48,892 nt of DNA, taken from NCBI RefSeq assembly GCF_005893125.1, contig NZ_VCJS01000092.1, forward strand, positions 1 through 48,892, read 5' to 3'. Numbering within the stretch: position 1 is the stretch's first letter; each line of letters starts with the position of its first letter. The DNA is from Nonomuraea basaltis. GTDB lineage: Bacteria > Actinomycetota > Actinomycetes > Streptosporangiales > Streptosporangiaceae. Shown piece by piece: positions 37,846-46,268 of the stretch. The translations under genes and the position numbers were made by a program. The notes beneath the pieces are model-generated. The model saw only the letters and a program-made list of their open reading frames with translations. It was not told where the DNA came from and did not search any database.

Positions 37846-38646
37846 ATGGACGCCGAAGAACTCGCCGCCAGATGGCGAGAGCGACTGGAATCCTGGGCCA
37901 TCCCCGAGGAGATCATGGCCAGGGCTCCTGTGGATCCGTGGAGCCACTCACCGGAACGGTTCGGCACCCGTACCGACCGGGCGCTGGCCGAGCCCGACGA
38001 CGGGCCCACGATGACCCGCCTGTCCGAGGCGCTGCCCGACGGGGGCACGCTCCTCGACGTGGGCTCGGGCCCCGGCGCGTCGTCGCTCCCGCTGCGCGGA
38101 CGCATCGGGCACCTCTACGCGGTGGACACCTCGGCTCCCATGCTGGAGGGGCTCACGCTCAGGGCGGACAAGCTCGGGGTCCCCGTCACGGCGATCGAGG
38201 GGCGCTGGCCGGACGTGGCGGACCGGGTGCCGGTGGCCGACGTGTCCATCGCCGCCCACGTGGTCTACAACGTCCCGGATCTGGCCGGCTTCCTGCGGGC
38301 TCTCGACGCCCACACGAAGGGGCGGGTCGTGCTGGAGCTGCCGCACCGCCATCCCATGAGCTGGCTGACCCCGCTGTGGGAGGAATTCCACGGCATCAGC
38401 CGGCCGGTGCGGCCCATCGCGGAGGACTGCGTGGCGCTGGCGGCGGCGCTCGGCTTCGCCGTGCACGTGGAGGAGAGGGAAGCCCCTCTGGAACGTTTCA
38501 CGTCGCTGGAGGAGCTGGCGGCCAGCGCGTGCCGGCGCGCCTGCCTCGATCCGTCCAGGGCGGAGGAGGTCGCGGTGACGGTGCTGGAGCTCGGCATGTG
38601 GCCGATGCCGCGCGACCGGTGGGTCACCATCTGGTGGGACCGATGA
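37846..38646 (+). CDS. Class I SAM-dependent methyltransferase
   Basis: The 266-residue protein has a Rossmann methyltransferase core: motif I LLDVGSGPGASS (69-80), the acidic residue after strand 2 in YAVDTSAPML, and AAHVVYNVPDLAGFLRALD as the motif IV/V region. The substrate cannot be inferred. The ATG at 37846 (MDAEELAARWRERLESW) is the best guess; ATGs at 37825 and 37834 are alternatives, and none has a clear ribosome-binding site. It is divergent from the acyl-CoA dehydrogenase. Confidence 0.85.
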   Translation: MDAEELAARWRERLESWAIPEEIMARAPVDPWSHSPERFGTRTDRALAEPDDGPTMTRLSEALPDGGTLLDVGSGPGASSLPLRGRIGHLYAVDTSAPMLEGLTLRADKLGVPVTAIEGRWPDVADRVPVADVSIAAHVVYNVPDLAGFLRALDAHTKGRVVLELPHRHPMSWLTPLWEEFHGISRPVRPIAEDCVALAAALGFAVHVEEREAPLERFTSLEELAASACRRACLDPSRAEEVAVTVLELGMWPMPRDRWVTIWWDR

Positions 38647-38719
38647 GAAACCCGCGAAGCGGACTGCCGCTACGGCCTTGACCAGGCACGAGAGTGGGGT
38701 GGCAGGTTTCTTGCCGACA

Positions 38720-38757
38720 GACACCATCTTGACGTCTTTGGTGGTGTCGGGTTGGGT
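38720..38757 (+). promoter_or_regulatory. Promoter and operator of the VOC gene
   Basis: TTGACG (38729-38734), a 17-bp spacer, then TTGGGT (38752-38757), 6 nt before the ATG: a leaderless-type promoter. It is bracketed by a perfect inverted repeat GACACCA (38720-38726) and TGGTGTC (38742-38748), which would place a repressor over the -35. Confidence 0.55.
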
Positions 38758-38763
38758 ATCCCC

Positions 38764-39147
38764 ATGATCGAAATCCACGCCATCACCATCGACGCCGCCG
38801 ACCCGTACGAGATCGCCAGCTGGTGGAGCAAGGCCACCGGGCTGCCCTTGGGCGAGGGCGACAAGCCGGGCGACGAGGAGGTCATGCTGCGGACCGAGCG
38901 GTTCCCGTTCCTGCTGTTCATCCGCGTGCCCGAGGGCAAGAGCGGGAAGAACCGGGTCCACCTCGACGTCAACGGGACCAACGGGAGGACGCGGGACGAG
39001 GAGGTCGAGCGGCTCATCGGGCTGGGCGCGACGGTTCATGCCGACCTGCGCCAGCCCGACGGCAGCGGCTGGGTGACGATGCTCGATCCCGAGGGCAACG
39101 AGTTCTGCGTGTGCCGGAGCCAGGCCGAGCGGGAGGCGCAGGCCTGA
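38764..39147 (+). CDS. VOC-superfamily (glyoxalase-like) protein
   Basis: The 127-residue protein has a single vicinal-oxygen-chelate module: HAITIDAADPYEIASWWSKA at the start and WVTMLDPEGNEFCVC near the end, typical of glyoxalase/dioxygenase-like proteins, which often bind metals or antibiotics. Substrate unknown. The ATG at 38764 has no ribosome-binding site; a promoter with its -10 6 nt upstream suggests a leaderless transcript. A TTG 4 codons upstream lies inside that -10 and is unlikely. Confidence 0.85.
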   Translation: MIEIHAITIDAADPYEIASWWSKATGLPLGEGDKPGDEEVMLRTERFPFLLFIRVPEGKSGKNRVHLDVNGTNGRTRDEEVERLIGLGATVHADLRQPDGSGWVTMLDPEGNEFCVCRSQAEREAQA

Positions 39148-39162
39148 CATTCGCGGGCGGGG

Positions 39163-39612
39163 TCACCGGGCCGAGCGCGCCCGGCCCTGCATCGTGAGCG
39201 TCAGGATGCTGGCGATCAGGTAGACCAGCGCGCCGTGCCACAGCGCGTCCACGGCCGAGCCGAACACCCCTTCACCGTCCAGCACCAGCTGAACCGGGTA
39301 GTCCAGCACCGCCGTGATGCCCGCGGGCAGCAGCGCGGACTTCCACGGGTGCCGCAGCGACCACAGGCGGGCCTGGCGGGTCACCCGGTCGCCCTCGTCC
39401 GGCTTGGAGACCGCCCCGACCGCGGCGATCAGTGCGAACAGGCTGATGCCGAGGCCCAGCGCCCACACCAGATCGCCGCCCCCGGTGAGCAGGCCCATCC
39501 CGAAGCTGGCCGCGGTCACGGCGCCGCCACCGATGGCGGCGGCCTTCCAAGGAGCACCACGCAGGGCGGCGCCCGAAAGCGAGACCTCATCGCGTCGACT
39601 GATTTCGTTCAT
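39163..39612 (-). CDS. Small integral membrane protein of unknown function
   Basis: The 149-residue protein has a polar N-terminus, about three or four hydrophobic segments (around residues 25-45, 48-68, 95-110 and 120-142) and a basic loop with two RxxRxWSLRHPWKS-like stretches. I do not recognise a family. The ATG at 39612 (MNEISRRDEVSL) has no clear ribosome-binding site; the frame extends far upstream only as a shadow of the GNAT gene. It converges on the VOC gene with a 15-bp gap. Confidence 0.65.
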   Translation of the reverse strand: MNEISRRDEVSLSGAALRGAPWKAAAIGGGAVTAASFGMGLLTGGGDLVWALGLGISLFALIAAVGAVSKPDEGDRVTRQARLWSLRHPWKSALLPAGITAVLDYPVQLVLDGEGVFGSAVDALWHGALVYLIASILTLTMQGRARSAR

Positions 39613-39687
39613 GTGCCAATCGTGGCTTTTGTGGCCCCCTGACGGCATCGGGGACGGACCCTGAGCTGTCCCTGACATGATTTGAGC

Positions 39688-40638
39688 ATGGCGGGCAGTC
39701 ACCCACAGCGGGAAATCAGCATTGTGCAACTCGGCGCGGGAGACGGAGAGCGGCTGCGGTCCGTCCGGCTGCGGGCGCTCCAGGACTCGCCGGACGCGTT
39801 CGGCTCCTCTTACGGCAAGGAGGCCGACTTCCCGCCAGGAAAATGGGCGGAACGGCTGCAGAACACCGGCTCTCGGTGGTGGGTGGCCGAGGAGCCCGAT
39901 GGGGCCGATGTGGGCCTGGTGTGCGTGCGCCTGGAGGAGTCCCACGCCCACCTGATCTCCATGTGGGTGGCCCCGGAGGCGCGCGGGCGCGGCGTCGGCT
40001 CCCTGCTGGTGGACGAGGCGGTCGCCTGGGCGCGGACCACCGAGGCGAAGGAGGTGCGGCTCTGGGCGGTCGACCAGAACCACGCCGCCCGTACGCTCTA
40101 CGCCGGCAAGGGCTTCGTCCCGACCGGCGAGGTCATGGCGCTGCCGTCCAATCCCGCCCTCATGGAGTCGCAGTACATGCTGTCGCTGATCTTCCGCCGG
40201 GCGCGCAAGGAGGACGTGCCGGCGATCGTGGCGATGCTGGCCGACGACCCGCTCGGCGCCACCCGCGAGGGCGACCCCGCCGACGAGCGCTACCTGGCGG
40301 CCTTCGACCGGATCGACGCCAACCCCTACGACGAGCTGATCGTGGCCGAGCGCGACGGGAAGGTGGTGGGGACGATGCAGCTCACGTACCTGGCCGGGCT
40401 GTCGCGGCTGGGCGCCGAGCGGTGCCTGATCGAGGCCGTCAGGGTCGGCGCCGCCGCGCGCGGCCAGGGGCTCGGCCGCGAGATGATCCACTGGGCCATC
40501 GGCAGGGCCCGGGAGCGCGGCTGCGCCATGGTGCAGCTCACGTCCGACAAGTCACGTACGGACGCGCACCGCTTCTACGGCTCGCTCGGTTTCACGGCCT
40601 CCCACGAGGGCTTCAAGCTGTCTCTTGGACAGGGGTGA
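39688..40638 (+). CDS. Tandem double GNAT acetyltransferase
   Basis: The 316-residue protein contains two complete acetyltransferase modules. The first (about 1-165) has RLRALQDSPDAFGSS and the acetyl-CoA loop VAPEARGRGVGSLLVDEA. The second (about 168-316) begins FRRARKEDVPAIVAMLADDP and has GAAARGQGLGREMIHWAIG. Each domain resembles proteins normally encoded alone. Substrates unknown. The ATG at 39688 follows a -10-like CATGAT by 6 nt and has no ribosome-binding site. The gene end overlaps the molybdopterin oxidoreductase gene by 26 bp tail to tail. Confidence 0.88.
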   Translation: MAGSHPQREISIVQLGAGDGERLRSVRLRALQDSPDAFGSSYGKEADFPPGKWAERLQNTGSRWWVAEEPDGADVGLVCVRLEESHAHLISMWVAPEARGRGVGSLLVDEAVAWARTTEAKEVRLWAVDQNHAARTLYAGKGFVPTGEVMALPSNPALMESQYMLSLIFRRARKEDVPAIVAMLADDPLGATREGDPADERYLAAFDRIDANPYDELIVAERDGKVVGTMQLTYLAGLSRLGAERCLIEAVRVGAAARGQGLGREMIHWAIGRARERGCAMVQLTSDKSRTDAHRFYGSLGFTASHEGFKLSLGQG

Positions 40639-42631
40639 TCTCGACCAGGTTGTCGTGATAGCCCGGGCCCTTGCCCATGTCGGCGTCCCGCTCCGCCACG
40701 ACCGCGTTCGCGTTGGCGCCGCCGGGGCTGAGCTTCGGCCAGCGCCCCTTCGGCGCGGCCACCACCCCGGCCGCCACCCGATCGCTGATCTCCACGTCGG
40801 CCAGGAACTCGCCGCCGTCGTTGTGCACCCGTACCCGCTGCCCGGCCACCAGGCCGCGCGCCGCCGCGTCGGCCGGGTTGACCAGCACCACCGGGTCCTT
40901 GGCGCGGCGCCGCAGCTCGGGGTTGTTGCCGAAGATCGTGTTGAGGAACGTGTGCGACGCGGGCGTGACCAGCGCCAAGGGGTACGCCGACCGCCCCGCC
41001 GTCCGCGTCACGTAGGAGGGGACGTACGCCTGGCCGGCCCGCGGGAAGCGCAGCCGCCCCGACGGCGTCGGGAAGCCGTCGGCGAACGGCGCGAACGGCT
41101 TGGGGTAGTTCATCCGCACCCAGCTCTCCTTGCGCAGCCGGTCGAGCGTGATGCCCTCCAGCGACGGATGCCCGCTGGACAGCAGCTGCTCGGCCAGCTC
41201 CAGGTCCGAGTCGAACAGCGCGGGCTCGGTCATCCCCATGTGCTCCGCCAGCCGCCGGAACGTCTCGGTCGTGGACAGGCACTCGCCGGGCGGCTCCACG
41301 GCGGGCTCGTTCCACAGCAGGTACATGTGCCCGTACCCGGCGTGCAGGTCGTAGTGCTCGGTCTGCATGGTCGCGGGCAGCACGATGTCGGCGTAGTCCA
41401 CGGTGTCGGTCGGGAACTGCTCCATGACGACCGTGAACAGGTCCTCGCGGGCGAGCTGCCGCCTGATCGCGTTCGCGTCGGGGGTCGAGCCCACGGGGTT
41501 GGCCGCGTACACCCACAGGCATTTCACGTCGTCGAGCTGGGATGCCAGCTTGGTCATGACCAGCGTGCGGACCGGCTTGGCCAGCAGGTCGTCGCGCATG
41601 TCGACGTCGAGGTGGACATGGCCGCTGGTCGAGAACGCGACGCCGCCGCCCGGGTGCCGCCAGTCGCCGGTGACGCCGGGGATCGTGGCGATCGTGCGCA
41701 TCGCGGCGCCGCCGCCCGCGTGCCGCTGGAGGCCGTGCGTGGCGCGGATGGCGGTCGGCCGGGTGCGGGCGAGCCTCATCCCCAGGCTGTGGATGGCGGC
41801 GGCCGGGATGCCGGTGATCTCGGCCACCTTCCCGACCGGGTGGCGCAGGATCTCCTGGCGGAACTCCTCCCAGCCCTCGGTGTGCCCGGCCAGGAACTCC
41901 TCGTCCTGCGCGTTCTCCGCGAGCACGACGTTGAGCAGCCCGAGCGCGAGCGCCGCGTCCGTGCCCGGCTTGATGGCCAGGTACTCGTCGGCCTGGTCGG
42001 CGGTCCTGGTGCGGATCGGGTCGATGGCGACCACGTGCGCGCCGTTCGCCCGGGCGTCCTGGATGAACTTCCACAGGTGATGGCCGGTGGTCAGCGTGTT
42101 GGTGCCCCAGAGCAGGACGAGCTTGGCGAGTGCGAAGTTCTCCGGGTCCATGCCGGCCGCGGTGCCGTTCGTGCGGTTGAGTCCGCTGCTGCCGGCCGCC
42201 GAGCAGATGTTGAGCCAGTGCTTGGAGGCGCCGAGCACGTTCCAGAAGCGCCGGCCCGCCACGCCCTCGCAGCCCTGCAGGTAGCCGAGCGTGCCGGTGC
42301 CCAGGTACGGCCAGATCGCCTCGCCGCCGTGCTGCTCGACGATGCCGCGCAGCCGTACCGAGATCTCCTCCAGCGCCTCGTCCCACGTGATCCGCTCGAA
42401 CTGGCCGGAGCCCTTCGGCCCGGTGCGGCGCAGCGGGTGGAGGATGCGGTCGGCCGCCTGCGTGTGCTCCAGGTAGCGGTTGACCTTCACGCAGAGCGCG
42501 CCCCTGGTGTAGGGATGGTCGGGGTTGCCACGGAGCTTGACGGCCTTGCCATTGTCGACGGTGACGATCCAGGAGCAGGTGTCCGGGCAGTCCAGCGGAC
42601 ATGCCCCCAAAATTCGCAATTCGCCCGACAT
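40613..42631 (-). CDS. Molybdopterin-dependent oxidoreductase (formate-dehydrogenase/BisC-like)
   Basis: The 672-residue protein has an N-terminal [4Fe-4S] motif (Cys11, Cys15, Cys19, Cys47), a body that binds the bis-MGD cofactor (LLWGTNTLTTGHH, DPIRTRTADQADEYL) and a C-terminal MGD domain (NPADAAARGLVAGQRVRVHN). A cysteine in NICSAAGSSG is placed like the molybdenum ligand of formate dehydrogenases. There is no signal peptide, so it is cytoplasmic. The substrate is open. The ATG at 42631 has no ribosome-binding site, but TAAACT lies 7 nt upstream, so the message is probably leaderless. Confidence 0.92.
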   Translation of the reverse strand: MSGELRILGACPLDCPDTCSWIVTVDNGKAVKLRGNPDHPYTRGALCVKVNRYLEHTQAADRILHPLRRTGPKGSGQFERITWDEALEEISVRLRGIVEQHGGEAIWPYLGTGTLGYLQGCEGVAGRRFWNVLGASKHWLNICSAAGSSGLNRTNGTAAGMDPENFALAKLVLLWGTNTLTTGHHLWKFIQDARANGAHVVAIDPIRTRTADQADEYLAIKPGTDAALALGLLNVVLAENAQDEEFLAGHTEGWEEFRQEILRHPVGKVAEITGIPAAAIHSLGMRLARTRPTAIRATHGLQRHAGGGAAMRTIATIPGVTGDWRHPGGGVAFSTSGHVHLDVDMRDDLLAKPVRTLVMTKLASQLDDVKCLWVYAANPVGSTPDANAIRRQLAREDLFTVVMEQFPTDTVDYADIVLPATMQTEHYDLHAGYGHMYLLWNEPAVEPPGECLSTTETFRRLAEHMGMTEPALFDSDLELAEQLLSSGHPSLEGITLDRLRKESWVRMNYPKPFAPFADGFPTPSGRLRFPRAGQAYVPSYVTRTAGRSAYPLALVTPASHTFLNTIFGNNPELRRRAKDPVVLVNPADAAARGLVAGQRVRVHNDGGEFLADVEISDRVAAGVVAAPKGRWPKLSPGGANANAVVAERDADMGKGPGYHDNLVEITPVQETA

Positions 42632-42638
42632 GCGAAAT

Positions 42639-42687
42639 AGTTTACGTGGCAGGCTCCAGCGGAAAACGGGGGTGAACGGCTGGAGCC
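42639..42687. promoter_or_regulatory. Promoter element and hairpin upstream of the molybdoenzyme
   Basis: A minus-strand TAAACT (42639-42644) ends 7 nt before the molybdoenzyme ATG. Next to it is a perfect 9-bp inverted repeat, GGCTCCAGC (42652-42660) and GCTGGAGCC (42679-42687), with an 18-nt centre. The repeat may be an operator over the -35 region. Confidence 0.5.
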
Positions 42688-42808
42688 CCACCGTGTAATC
42701 TGCGTGCGCAGCCTGTCGGCGACCCGGTGCGACGACTGTGGGCACGTTTGAGGACACTGGAAGTTAAAGATCGCACGGTCCGGCCGGGAAGGTGCAGAAT
42801 CGCTGTCA

Positions 42809-45241
42809 GTGGCCGAAATCAGGGAACGAGATGACACGGAGGACCTCGCGGAGGGGGATCCAGCCGTGCCTGAGTCACGCGCGGAAACCGACGTCTACGT
42901 AGTAGAGCCGCTCCTGCCCCAGCGCCTCCGCCGCCCCTCCGACCTGCTGCGCTTCATCGCCACGCTCATCGTGCTCGGCGCGGTCATCCTGCTCGCTCTG
43001 GTCGCCAAGCAGACGCTCATCGGACTCGAGCAGGACGTCAAGGAGGGCGCGGAGCTCGTACCGCTGCTCAGCCGGATCGCGGCGTTCCTCGGCGGCGCGG
43101 CCGTCCTCGTGGTGCCCGCGGCGTTCGCGGTCGAGCGGGTCTTCCACCGCGACGGGCTGCGCGTCGCCGAAGGGCTGATCGCCGCGATCATCGGCATGGC
43201 CGGCTCGTTCCTGCTCGGCCAGTGGCTCGTCGGCGGCAACCTCGACGACCTGCGCGTGCTGCTGACCGGCGACCGCGACATCGAGCCGCTGAACACGCTG
43301 CTCACCTCCGTCATCGCGTACGCCACCGCCGTCCGCATCTCCCGCCGCCCCACGTGGCGGATGCTGATGTGGACCACGGTCGCCCTGTACATCCTGGCGT
43401 TCTTCTCCGGCAGGCAGATCACCCTGCCGAGCGCCATCGTGACCGTGGTGGTCGGCATGGCCATCGGCTACGCCACCCTGTACGGCGTCGGCAGCCCCAA
43501 CACCCGGCCGCCGGGCAGCGCCGTGGTGGCCGCGCTGCGCAAGCTCTCGTTCTCCGTGGTCTCCGCCCGCCGCGTCGAGGACGACTACCAGGGTAGCCGC
43601 CGCTACGCCATAGGGCTCAGGGACGGCTCCAGCCTCGACGTCACCGTGCTCGACCGCGACCGGCAGGTGGCCGGGCTGCCGTACCGGCTGTGGCGGCGCA
43701 TCCGGCTCAACTCCGAGACCAGGCGCCGCGCGATCAGATCGCTCAGAGCCGAGCTGGAGCGCGAGGCGCTCATGGCGTACGCCGCCCAGGCGGCCGGCGC
43801 GAGCACCCCCCGGCTGCTCGGCACCAGCGAGATCGGCACTGAGGCCGCGCTGCTCGCCTACGAGCACCTGGAGACGCGTCCCCTCGACGAGGTGCCCGAC
43901 GCGGAGATCGACGACGCCCTGCTGGCCCAGATCTGGGAGCAGGTAGAGCTGCTGCAGATCCAGCGCCTGGCGCACCGGCGGCTCACCGGCGACAGCATCC
44001 ACCTCGACCGGGCCGGCCAAGTGGTGCTGACCGACGCGCGCAGCGGCGAGATCGCTGCCGGCGACCTGCTGCTCCGGCTCGACGTCGCGCAGCTGGTCAC
44101 CTACCTGGCGCTGCGGGTCGGCCCCGAGCGCTCGGTCCGCGCCGCGACGGCCGTGATAGGCCCCGACGCGCTGGCCGCCGCCCTGCCACTGCTCCAGCGC
44201 ATCGCGCTCACCCGTGAGACCCGGGCGGCCGTGGTCAAGAACAAGCAGCTGCTGCCCGAGATCCGCGAGCACATCGTCGCGCTCAAGCCGCAGGGCAAGG
44301 TCGAGGAGGTCCGCCTCGAACGGTTCCGGCCGCGCACGCTGATCACGATCATCGCCAGCGCGATCGCCGCGTACATCGTGCTCTCCCAGCTCAGCCAGGT
44401 GGACGTCTACAAGGTGCTCACCACGGCCAACTGGGCCTGGTCGGGGCTCGCGCTGGTCGCCTCGTTCGTCAGCTTCGTGGCGGCCGCGCTGATGCTGCGC
44501 GGGTTCGTCCCCGAGCCGCTACGGCTGTGGCGCACCGTGCTCGTGCAGTTCGCGTCCTCGTTCGTCAAGCTAGTGGCGCCCGCCGCCGTGGGCGGCATCG
44601 CGATCAACACGCGCTACCTGCAGAAACGCGGCATCTCGCCGGCGAGCGCGATGGCCAGCGTGGGCGCTTCCCAGCTCATCATGCTGGTCTTCCACATCGG
44701 GCTGCTGCTGCTGTTCGCCTACATCACCGGCTCCAGCACCGCCACCTCCTTCACGCCGTCGCGCCAGCTCGTCGGAGCGCTGCTGGCGGTGGCGCTGCTG
44801 GTCGTCGTGTTGCTCGGAGTGCCGCCGCTGCGCAGGATGCTCACCACGCGGTTGCACCAGTTGTTCTCCAACGTGCTGCCCCGGCTGCTCGACGTGCTCC
44901 AGTCGCCCCGCAAGATGGTCGAGGCGTGCGTCGGCACCCTCATGATCACCATTGCGTTCGTGGTCTGCCTCCACGCATCCGTGGCGGCGTTCGGCGGCGA
45001 GATCAGCTTCACCGCCGTCGCCGTCGTCTACCTCACGGCCAACGCGATCGGTTCGGCCGCCCCCACGCCCGGCGGCCTCGGCGCGGTCGAGGCCGCCCTC
45101 ATCGTGGGTTTGATCGCGGCGGGGGTGCCCCACCCGGTGGCCACGTCGGCCGTGCTGCTGCACCGGCTGCTCACGTTCTGGCTGCCGGTGCTGCCCGGGT
45201 GGGCCTCCTTCACCTACCTCCAGCGGCACGACGCCCTGTGA
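42809..45241 (+). CDS. Flippase-like membrane protein with an internal degenerate kinase-like domain
   Basis: The 810-residue protein has an acidic N-terminus, about six membrane segments (50-225), a soluble middle region (about 235-500) and a C-terminal eight-helix module of the MprF/AglD flippase type (about 510-805; AAPTPGGLGAVEAALI is its signature). The middle region resembles a kinase fold: ALLAYEHLETRPL as a hinge, AHRRLTGDSIHLD in the catalytic-loop place (about 388) and LTDARSGE where DFG would be, so the usual HRD/DFG residues are changed. It probably moves or senses an envelope lipid. The GTG at 42809 is chosen by frame; GGGAAGG is rather far upstream. Confidence 0.82.
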   Translation: MAEIRERDDTEDLAEGDPAVPESRAETDVYVVEPLLPQRLRRPSDLLRFIATLIVLGAVILLALVAKQTLIGLEQDVKEGAELVPLLSRIAAFLGGAAVLVVPAAFAVERVFHRDGLRVAEGLIAAIIGMAGSFLLGQWLVGGNLDDLRVLLTGDRDIEPLNTLLTSVIAYATAVRISRRPTWRMLMWTTVALYILAFFSGRQITLPSAIVTVVVGMAIGYATLYGVGSPNTRPPGSAVVAALRKLSFSVVSARRVEDDYQGSRRYAIGLRDGSSLDVTVLDRDRQVAGLPYRLWRRIRLNSETRRRAIRSLRAELEREALMAYAAQAAGASTPRLLGTSEIGTEAALLAYEHLETRPLDEVPDAEIDDALLAQIWEQVELLQIQRLAHRRLTGDSIHLDRAGQVVLTDARSGEIAAGDLLLRLDVAQLVTYLALRVGPERSVRAATAVIGPDALAAALPLLQRIALTRETRAAVVKNKQLLPEIREHIVALKPQGKVEEVRLERFRPRTLITIIASAIAAYIVLSQLSQVDVYKVLTTANWAWSGLALVASFVSFVAAALMLRGFVPEPLRLWRTVLVQFASSFVKLVAPAAVGGIAINTRYLQKRGISPASAMASVGASQLIMLVFHIGLLLLFAYITGSSTATSFTPSRQLVGALLAVALLVVVLLGVPPLRRMLTTRLHQLFSNVLPRLLDVLQSPRKMVEACVGTLMITIAFVVCLHASVAAFGGEISFTAVAVVYLTANAIGSAAPTPGGLGAVEAALIVGLIAAGVPHPVATSAVLLHRLLTFWLPVLPGWASFTYLQRHDAL

Positions 45242-45272
45242 GCGGAGCGAACCATTGGAGGCAGCATCGTGA

Positions 45273-46268
45273 TCATCGGGCCGACGAAGCCGGACCGGTG
45301 ATCTTGTCGATGGCCTGGAGCTCGTCCTCGGTGAAGTCCGGGCCGTCCACGCAGGCCACGTTGTCCTCCAGCTGCCGCACGCTGCTCGCGCCGATCAGCA
45401 CGCTCGTCACCCTCGGGTCCCTGAGCGTCCACGACAGCGCCATCTGAGCCAGCGTCTGCCCCCGGCCCCTCGCGATCTCGTTGAGGTCGCGCGCCAGGTC
45501 CCGGTCGATCTTCTCCTCGCTCAGGAAGCGACTGGTGGCCGCCCGCGAGTCGGCCGGCACGCCGTCGAGGTAGCGGTCGGTCAGCAGGCCCTGCGCCAGC
45601 GGCGAGAACACGATGCAGCCCATCCCCGCCTCCTCCAGCGCGTCCAGCAGCCCGTCCTCGATCCACCGGTTGATCATCGAGTAGGACGGCTGGTGGATGA
45701 GCAGCGGCGTGCCCAGCTCCCGCATGATCCGCGCGGCCTGGGTGGTCTGCTCGGCCGAGTAGTTGGAGATGCCCGCGTACAGCGCCTTGCCCGAGCGCAC
45801 CGCCCGGTCCAGCGCCCCCATGGTCTCCTCCAGGGGCGTCCCCGGGTCGGGGCGGTGGCTGTAGAAGATGTCGACGTAGTCCAGGCCCATGCGCTCGAGC
45901 GACTGGTCCAGGCTGGCCAGGACGTACTTGCGCGAGCCCCACTCGCCGTACGGGCCGGGCCACATGTCGTAGCCGGCCTTGGTGGAGATGATCAGCTCAT
46001 CCCGGTAGCGCGCGAAGTCGTCGCGCAGGATGCGGCCGAAGTTCTTCTCCGCGGAGCCGTACGGGACGCCGTAGTTGTTGGCCAGGTCGAAGTGCGTCAC
46101 CCCGAGGTCGAACGCGCGCCGCAGGATCGCGCGGGAGTTCTCGATCGGCCGGTTGTCGCCGAAGTTGTGCCACAGGCCCAGCGAGACGGCGGGCAGCTTC
46201 AGCCCGCTGCGGCCGCTGCGGTTGTACGGCTGGCGCTCATATCGCCGGTCGTCGGCCTGATACGTCAT
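45273..46268 (-). CDS. Aldo/keto reductase (YghZ/KCNAB-like)
   Basis: The 331-residue (beta/alpha)8 enzyme has the catalytic tetrad Asp61, Tyr66, Lys97 and His138 and the NADPH site IGASSVRQLEDNV. The motifs LWHNFGDN, GVTHFDLANNYG and KAGYDMWPGPYG match the YghZ/GpdQ-type reductases that reduce L-glyceraldehyde 3-phosphate and methylglyoxal. The ATG at 46268 has AAGGGG 7 nt upstream and overlaps the stop codon of the peptidase gene (ATGA), so the two are coupled. Confidence 0.94.
   Translation of the reverse strand: MTYQADDRRYERQPYNRSGRSGLKLPAVSLGLWHNFGDNRPIENSRAILRRAFDLGVTHFDLANNYGVPYGSAEKNFGRILRDDFARYRDELIISTKAGYDMWPGPYGEWGSRKYVLASLDQSLERMGLDYVDIFYSHRPDPGTPLEETMGALDRAVRSGKALYAGISNYSAEQTTQAARIMRELGTPLLIHQPSYSMINRWIEDGLLDALEEAGMGCIVFSPLAQGLLTDRYLDGVPADSRAATSRFLSEEKIDRDLARDLNEIARGRGQTLAQMALSWTLRDPRVTSVLIGASSVRQLEDNVACVDGPDFTEDELQAIDKITGPASSAR

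Noticed and set aside
40625..42640. 671-codon plus-strand frame opposite the molybdopterin oxidoreductase
   Set aside because: The minus strand has an Fe-S cysteine motif and cofactor domains; the plus-strand translation has no recognisable features.
42875..44272. 465-codon minus-strand frame opposite the flippase-like gene
   Set aside because: Low-complexity Glu/Gln/Arg-rich translation typical of high-GC antisense; the plus strand encodes membrane segments and family motifs.
45242..45272. Terminator between the flippase-like gene and the aldo/keto reductase
   Set aside because: No stem of useful length is visible in this 31-bp gap.
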